Shown here in pieces: positions 58,901 through 64,000 of a stretch of 64,000 nt of DNA. Each line of letters starts with the position of its first letter. The first letter of the stretch is position 1. A model generated the notes under the pieces. It was not told the DNA's origin and made no database searches. It saw nothing but the letters and a program-made list of their open reading frames with translations. The DNA is from Ridgeia piscesae (taxonomy: Eukaryota; Annelida; Polychaeta; Sabellida; Siboglinidae): NCBI GenBank assembly GCA_025642075.2, contig JAODUO010000060.1:1-64000 (forward strand), written 5' to 3'. A program made the position numbers and the translations under genes.

Positions 58901-61317
58901 GTTTGTGGTTTTTAAAAGAGCCTTTGAAAGGGCACTCAACATAATGATAACTCTGGCACATCATATACCAACTGACCTTCGTGGTGTAAGCGCCATCCAA
59001 GTCGTCACTTTCTATCTCGCGAGACAGACCAAAGTCTGCCACCTTGCACACCAGACTCTCATTCACCAAGATGTTGCGAGCAGCCAGGTCCTGTGAACAG
59101 TTTCACTTTCAGTTTTATGTCACCCTACACATAACATCAACCCACAAATCATAACTTTTACATATAGAATCTGGGGTTGTTCCCATAATTTAGTTCATGA
59201 TTGCATATCCGTAAATTAATGGGATATATATTTAAATTTAACTGTGCATAATAAATTTGTCACAACATCTGATGCAGAGTTTCATTGTAAGAATCCTCAT
59301 GATGCAATGTTTAATACAATTTAACAAGACCATCATCAAAAGTAATAAGCTCAAATGGACACAGAAGCTCATCAAAAGTCTGCAGTTGTTTCAGCATATT
59401 TACACTGCTGCTAGTTGTTAGACAATGTCATCTGGCAGACACCTACCCTGTGTACATAGCCCATCTCTGAGAGGTAGCACATGCCGGACGCAATACCTCT
59501 TAACAGGCCCACCAGCTGTATCACGGTGAACTTGCCGTCGTTTGTCTAAAAACACAACAGGGACACCGTTTTAAAATGAGAATCCCAAGCGACACCATCT
59601 TCTTTCTTTGAATGAACAAAATCATTCGGCTGATTATTCTGGCATTGACAGTTTAAAAAGATCCCAGCTCAGTATGTGCAGATTTTTCCATTTCTTTGAG
59701 TGGGATTTTTATTTCCCCTGGTATGCAGAGGGTCTGGGAGCTTATACTCTCTTCCAAGAGATGCAGGCAACATAGGGTGAATGAGATTGCTCAAGTTTTG
59801 ACATCAGCCACTTTATATTGTAGAAACTATGACAATCTGTGCATGACATCTACAGTGTATCATTGAATGTAATGTATCTTAGTTTCTGTAATAAGCCATT
59901 ATCATGAAGTGACTCACTCTAAGGAAGGCGTCAAGAGCTCCATTCTCCATGTATTCCGTCACTATCATGATCGGATTGTCTGCAAACATACAGTGATTAA
60001 TTATGAACATTTCTGTAATGAGTTAGCACTCAATATGGTATAAAATGATGGCAAATGTGTAACATAAAATCTGTACACATACGTACAAATCTAGATATAG
60101 TTGATGGATTTTGTATGAAAAACAGTGTTACCACATCAGGAATTGTTTATGTAACCGTAACATATGTAATAGCTAATACAGTCACCTTGCTATTCAGGTC
60201 ACATTTACCTAGTTCCAAGGGTGACCTTAATAATGAAGTTCCACTACAATGATTTGGCTAGAAATCAACTATGTGTCACACTTTGCCAATTTTAAGCCTT
60301 TGTTGACATGTTTAATGTGCAGACTTACTTTTTGTGACAACACCCTCGAGGTAGATGACGTTGGGGTCATCAAACTGTCCCATGATGCTGGCCTCCGTGA
60401 GGAAGTCGAGTCTGTTCTTGTCTGAGGCTCCAGCTTTTAGGGTCTTGATAGCGACCGGGGTTCGCTTGCCGTGGTGTGACAGGTAACCTTTGCACACATC
60501 ACCAAACTCACCTGGCCAAGGAAAAATTGAAACGTTATAGAACAAATAGTCAGATTATATGAAATATATAATTCAGTAAAGTGATGCACTCATGATTTTT
60601 TCAACAGATATGTACTACCGAGGGAATGAAATGGCAAGAAAAACAGATAAGCGGTTACACTTACATTAAATGTGTGGTGATAAACAGGTTTTCAGTTTTA
60701 TTCAAATAAAGAATTCCTTAATATTCATTTAATTAAATAATATATTTTGAGATGTTGGGAGACGCATCGAGCCGCAGAAACAATGTGTCATATCAAAATG
60801 GTTAAAACATTATAACGAAACGGTTAACAAATCAGTTACCCTGATGCTTCAAAACTGTAACTTGTTATTTAGAAATCACCAATTTCCTACCTCCGCCAAG
60901 GACAGACTCAATGGTGATGAGGGAGGCGTCTATCTCCTTCGTGAACTCTCTCACGGCCTGATTTGGGTCCTCGTATGTGTGGGGATCTATGTAGGACTTG
61001 AGGGCCCCAGGCTGGGTGAACAGGGGCAGGGTGACTGGAAGCAAGACGAGACTGTGTAGACGTACTGCCAGTGTGGCAGTTCATACCCCCCTTGTGGCAG
61101 TTCATACCCCCATTGTCAGTACCCCGGTAATTCCCACAAATATAAAGCTAAATGTATGTGTTTGGACAACTAAGAATAATAGAAGTCTCAGTGGTGTGAA
61201 AATATTGATTGTTTTTAGGACCCAAAAATATAGTCATTATGTAACTGGACACTGAAAATAATGTGTCCAAACAACATGCTGCAGAAAATACATTTTTGTT
61301 GAAAACATATAGTACCC

Positions 61318-61372
<55 letters not shown>

Positions 61373-63978
61373 GATAGTAATTACGGTAAATACCGTTACA
61401 TTATCGTGTTCATATTGTAACATGTTATAAATATTCTTGTCAACCCTGTAAGACTTGATAGATTTAGACTAGAGTTACTCGGGACAGGGTGTTATAAACA
61501 GCATACTGCACAGTATAGCCACAAGACATCAGGCTACCTAACTCTCCAATAACTTGAAGCTTGGTAATTGGAATGGAGGGGAGTAAAGATACCCAGGGTT
61601 GGTGATGACAACCTAGGCTATTTGTAGTTTGCATAAATACTCCCAATATGTTATAAATTTATCTATAATTATTTGTATTCCACTAAATTATACTGCTTTT
61701 TAGTTATTTCGTAACTTACTGTTTTGTGAAAACCACAACTGTAACTACATATTGCCATTGCTGCTTTTTAGAGAAAATTATGACAACGGCGCTAAACTTG
61801 CCATCAGATGTGGAAAGAGAAGAGGATGACGAGACGTGACTACTTACGGCCATTGTTAAGGATGCGTGTTCCATCAACAAGGCGAGCACATTGGACTGGA
61901 GCAGACGAGGAAAGAAGGCAAGACGTCAATAGCAGCAGACACAAGCTACCAGCAGCCTCAGAGAACAGCAGTGACAGCCACACAATACACACCAACAACC
62001 TCAGAGAACAGCAGTAACAGCCACACGATACACACCAACAGCCTCAAAGAACAGCAGTGACAGCCACACAATACACACAAACAGCCTCAAAGATCAGCAG
62101 TGACAGCCACATGATACACACAAACAGCCTCAAAGATCAGCAGTGACAGCCACACGATACACACCAACAGCCTCAGAGAACAGCAGTAACAGCCACACGA
62201 TACACACCAACAGCCGCAGAGAACAGCAGTGACAGCCACACAATACACACCAACAGGCTCAGAGAACAGCAGTAACAGCCACACAATACACACAAACAGC
62301 CTCAAAGATCAGCAGTGACAGCCACACGATACATATCAACAGCCGCAGAGAACAGCAGTGACAGCCACATGATACACACCAACAGCCTCAGAGAACAGCA
62401 GTGACAGCCACACGATACACACTAACAGCCGCAGAGAACAGCAGTGACAGCCACACGATACACACCAACAGCAGCAGAGAATAGCAGTGACAGCCACACG
62501 ATACACACCAACAGCCTCAGAGAACAGCAGTGACAGCCACACGATACACACCAACAGCCTCAGATAACAGCTGTGACAGCCACACGATACACACTCTCCC
62601 CAGCCAACAGGAAAGCAGTGAAAAAGCCAAAACCGGTTTTTTACACACCCCAACAGCAGAAAAAGGAGAAAAAAAGCTGTGACGGGTACACACCAACAGC
62701 CTCAGAGAACAGCAGTGACAGCCACACGATACACACCAACAGCCTAAGATAACAGCTGTGACAGCCACACAACACGTACACTCTCTACTCAGCCAACAGG
62801 TAAAGCATGCTGCCTTATTCTATACAAGACCACAATTCCTGGTTCTTATTACTGTTACACTAATAACTTTGTTGCTCATAGTCACCGCTGATTGTTTCAA
62901 AAATGGCATGCAACATAATAATGCTGTGACAGTATAACTAAAAATTGAGACAAATAAATAATAATATAATAAAATAAAATAATGCTACAATTAACATGAT
63001 GTTGGAACACCAAAAGAAATTTAAAACAAACGTAATTGTAGAATTGTTGACACTCTAAAACACAATTTTGAGGACAACAGATTATCAGATTTGTCCCATT
63101 TTAACTGTTTTTCATGATGTAGAGAGAAACAAACAGCAATGAATGTTACAGGATTGTCTATGATACAGCAACATCCTTACACTAGCTCAAGTGGACACAT
63201 CCCTTAGTGACACGACCATGATTACATGCTGATCGACAAAGCAGATTCGTACAGCCATACATTATGCAAAGTGAAATCGAGTTTGCAAGAAACATCTTAC
63301 AGAAGAATGATAAGGAAGTGAAACATATTAGACTGTAATTGTAAGCAAGATGTTAGTATAAGCAAGTGAAAACAAGCAGTTGGTGAAGGAAGATGAAATG
63401 TTGTAGTTTCCCAGAGGAGTTGAAGACAAGGAGAAATGTGGAAAAATCTAAGATCGTAACGAGAAATATAGCTCTCTGTCTCCAGTCCAATTCGGGTGCT
63501 TCTTACCTGATTGGAACCTTTTCGCTAACTAAAATTGGCTACACTAGTCTAAGTGAGTGTTTTGATAGTGATTTCAACGAGTGCAGTTCTGATTAGTAGA
63601 AGTGCTTTTATCCTGTAACTTATCCAGGGAATAACTGCAGATTTATTTTAATTAATGCACTAGTGATTTCTAACTTAACACCTGAAAGTGCACCTCTTTC
63701 TATGATTAAACACTTCTCTGTGTTCTATTTACATATAATTTGTTTCATTAATTTTCAGGCAGAACATATCCATTGACATCAACAAATGTTGACTTAGGTT
63801 CGGATTGAAGAACCCAACCGTTTAACACATGGGGTGGGTTAAACTAAGAGGGTTGCGGGTGCTGCGAGTGCAGGCGCTGAGGGTGGAATAGTGCAGGGTT
63901 TGATGCGTACCCTCACCGTTGGTGTAGTGCAGGTTGTCACAGTCGCTGACATTCTTCTCATGACAGGTGCGCTGGTTC
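55916..63978 (-). CDS. Eph receptor tyrosine kinase, intracellular half (juxtamembrane, kinase, SAM), 3' nine exons
   Basis: Eph receptors bind ephrins and signal in cell positioning and axon guidance. Exons in reading order are 63,917-63,978, 60,891-61,034, 60,329-60,511, 59,918-59,979, 59,447-59,545, 58,977-59,090, 58,166-58,360, 56,535-56,677 and 55,916-56,186 (stop). All phases join to 423 residues. The juxtamembrane piece has the paired regulatory tyrosines in [18 protein letters not shown]. Kinase motifs are complete: GGGEFGDV, VAIKTL, the EASIMGQF helix-C Glu, [28 protein letters not shown] and [22 protein letters not shown] domain follows ([17 protein letters not shown] to [16 protein letters not shown]). 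The end SEGFLV fits a hydrophobic PDZ ligand. It looks catalytically active. The transmembrane and ligand-binding exons are off the right edge. The first exon's acceptor (TGTCACCAG) is the least certain boundary. Confidence 0.96.
56690..58060. repeat. 40-bp minisatellite filling the Eph kinase intron before exon 56,535-56,677
   Basis: About 34 units of 40 bp contain CTGAGCTCTACAGTCTGACA and CCCTATATAAGAGGGAAACA. The array occupies nearly all of the 1,488-bp intron. On the minus strand each unit reads TTTCCCTCTTATATAG followed by GGTGTCAGACTG. The terminal unit next to the exon reads CCCTCTCCTGTTACAG then the exon's GACTGCC, so the real acceptor is itself the last unit. Units near 56,700-57,000 are the most diverged. 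Confidence 0.96.
58467..58635 (-). mobile_element. MITE-like element with inverted repeats, copy 2
   Basis: The arms TTAGTAAATTATTTACCTCT, CAAGAAATG and CAAGTAAA-type sequence are mirrored by TTTCTTGACAGGTAAATAAT then TTACTAAATAA. The outer flank (GAAACCGTATCACTACATTC) is the reverse complement of the flank of copy 1 at 22,891. The two copies are in opposite orientation and differ in their loops. This one lies in the Eph gene intron upstream of exon 58,166-58,360. Confidence 0.75.
61319..61369. repeat. (TA)n microsatellite
   Basis: A TA run of about 50 bases lies in the Eph intron between exons 63,917-63,978 and 60,891-61,034. Confidence 0.95.
61950..62780. repeat. 43-bp minisatellite in the Eph juxtamembrane intron
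   Basis: About 19 units of 43 bp contain AGCCTCAGAGAACAGCAGTG, ACAGCCACACGATACACACC and AAC. Insertions occur near 62,590-62,690, including AGCCAACAGGAAAGCAGTG. Read on the minus strand, a unit ends with CTGCTGTTCTCTGAG, which resembles an acceptor, but the array is about 900 bp from the nearest exon. Confidence 0.95.
62781..63916. other. Eph intron remainder, no feature seen
   Basis: AT-rich intron between the 43-bp array and the exon at 63,917. Short open frames lack any recognisable domain. Confidence 0.6.
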
Positions 63979-64000
63979 CTGGTGACACAAAGATGACACT

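Overview
This is a metazoan nuclear DNA window, most likely from a lophotrochozoan such as a mollusc. I infer this from small exons with GT/AG introns, five animal genes, non-LTR and DIRS-type retroelements, tRNA-derived SINEs, and very heavy microsatellite and minisatellite content. No single base pattern fixes the species.

Layout. 277-3,624 (+) holds the mature part of the proteasome beta-1 subunit PSMB6 in five exons; the propeptide exon is not visible. 3,782-10,631 is intergenic, with a SINE and small repeats. 10,632-21,075 (-) and 23,832-33,224 (-) are two tandem MPPED1/MPPED2-like metallophosphoesterase genes with the same exon phases and almost the same exon sizes. Gene A's introns hold a decayed DIRS-like retrotransposon, SINEs, a LINE tail and a ~4.1 kb 48-bp minisatellite. 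Gene B's intron 3 holds a ~5.3 kb 48-bp minisatellite. 33,893-37,071 is a nested pair of non-LTR retrotransposons. 37,994-51,756 (+) is a complete 11-exon, 629-codon MFSD8-like transporter gene with one exon present twice and a 24-bp minisatellite of ~2.7 kb. 52-55.9 kb has no recognised gene. 55,916-63,978 (-) is the intracellular half of an Eph receptor tyrosine kinase (juxtamembrane, kinase, SAM), which runs off the right edge.

The most unusual theme is where the tandem arrays sit. Four of the six large intronic arrays run to within about 30 bp of a 3' splice site. In at least two (MPPED gene B exon 4 and Eph exon 8) the repeat unit is recognisably a decayed copy of the splice acceptor and exon edge. 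A fifth case, at transporter exon 7, repeats the exon end and 5' splice site. In the same gene a neighbouring 133-bp exon is duplicated whole, with only synonymous changes and a length that forces one-or-the-other use. Splice-junction DNA therefore seems to be a recurrent seed for tandem amplification here. This is a reading of the sequence and has not been tested.

The five genes have no obvious shared pathway (proteolysis, phosphoesterase, lysosomal-type transport, axon-guidance signalling). They look like ordinary genomic neighbours, apart from the MPPED tandem pair.
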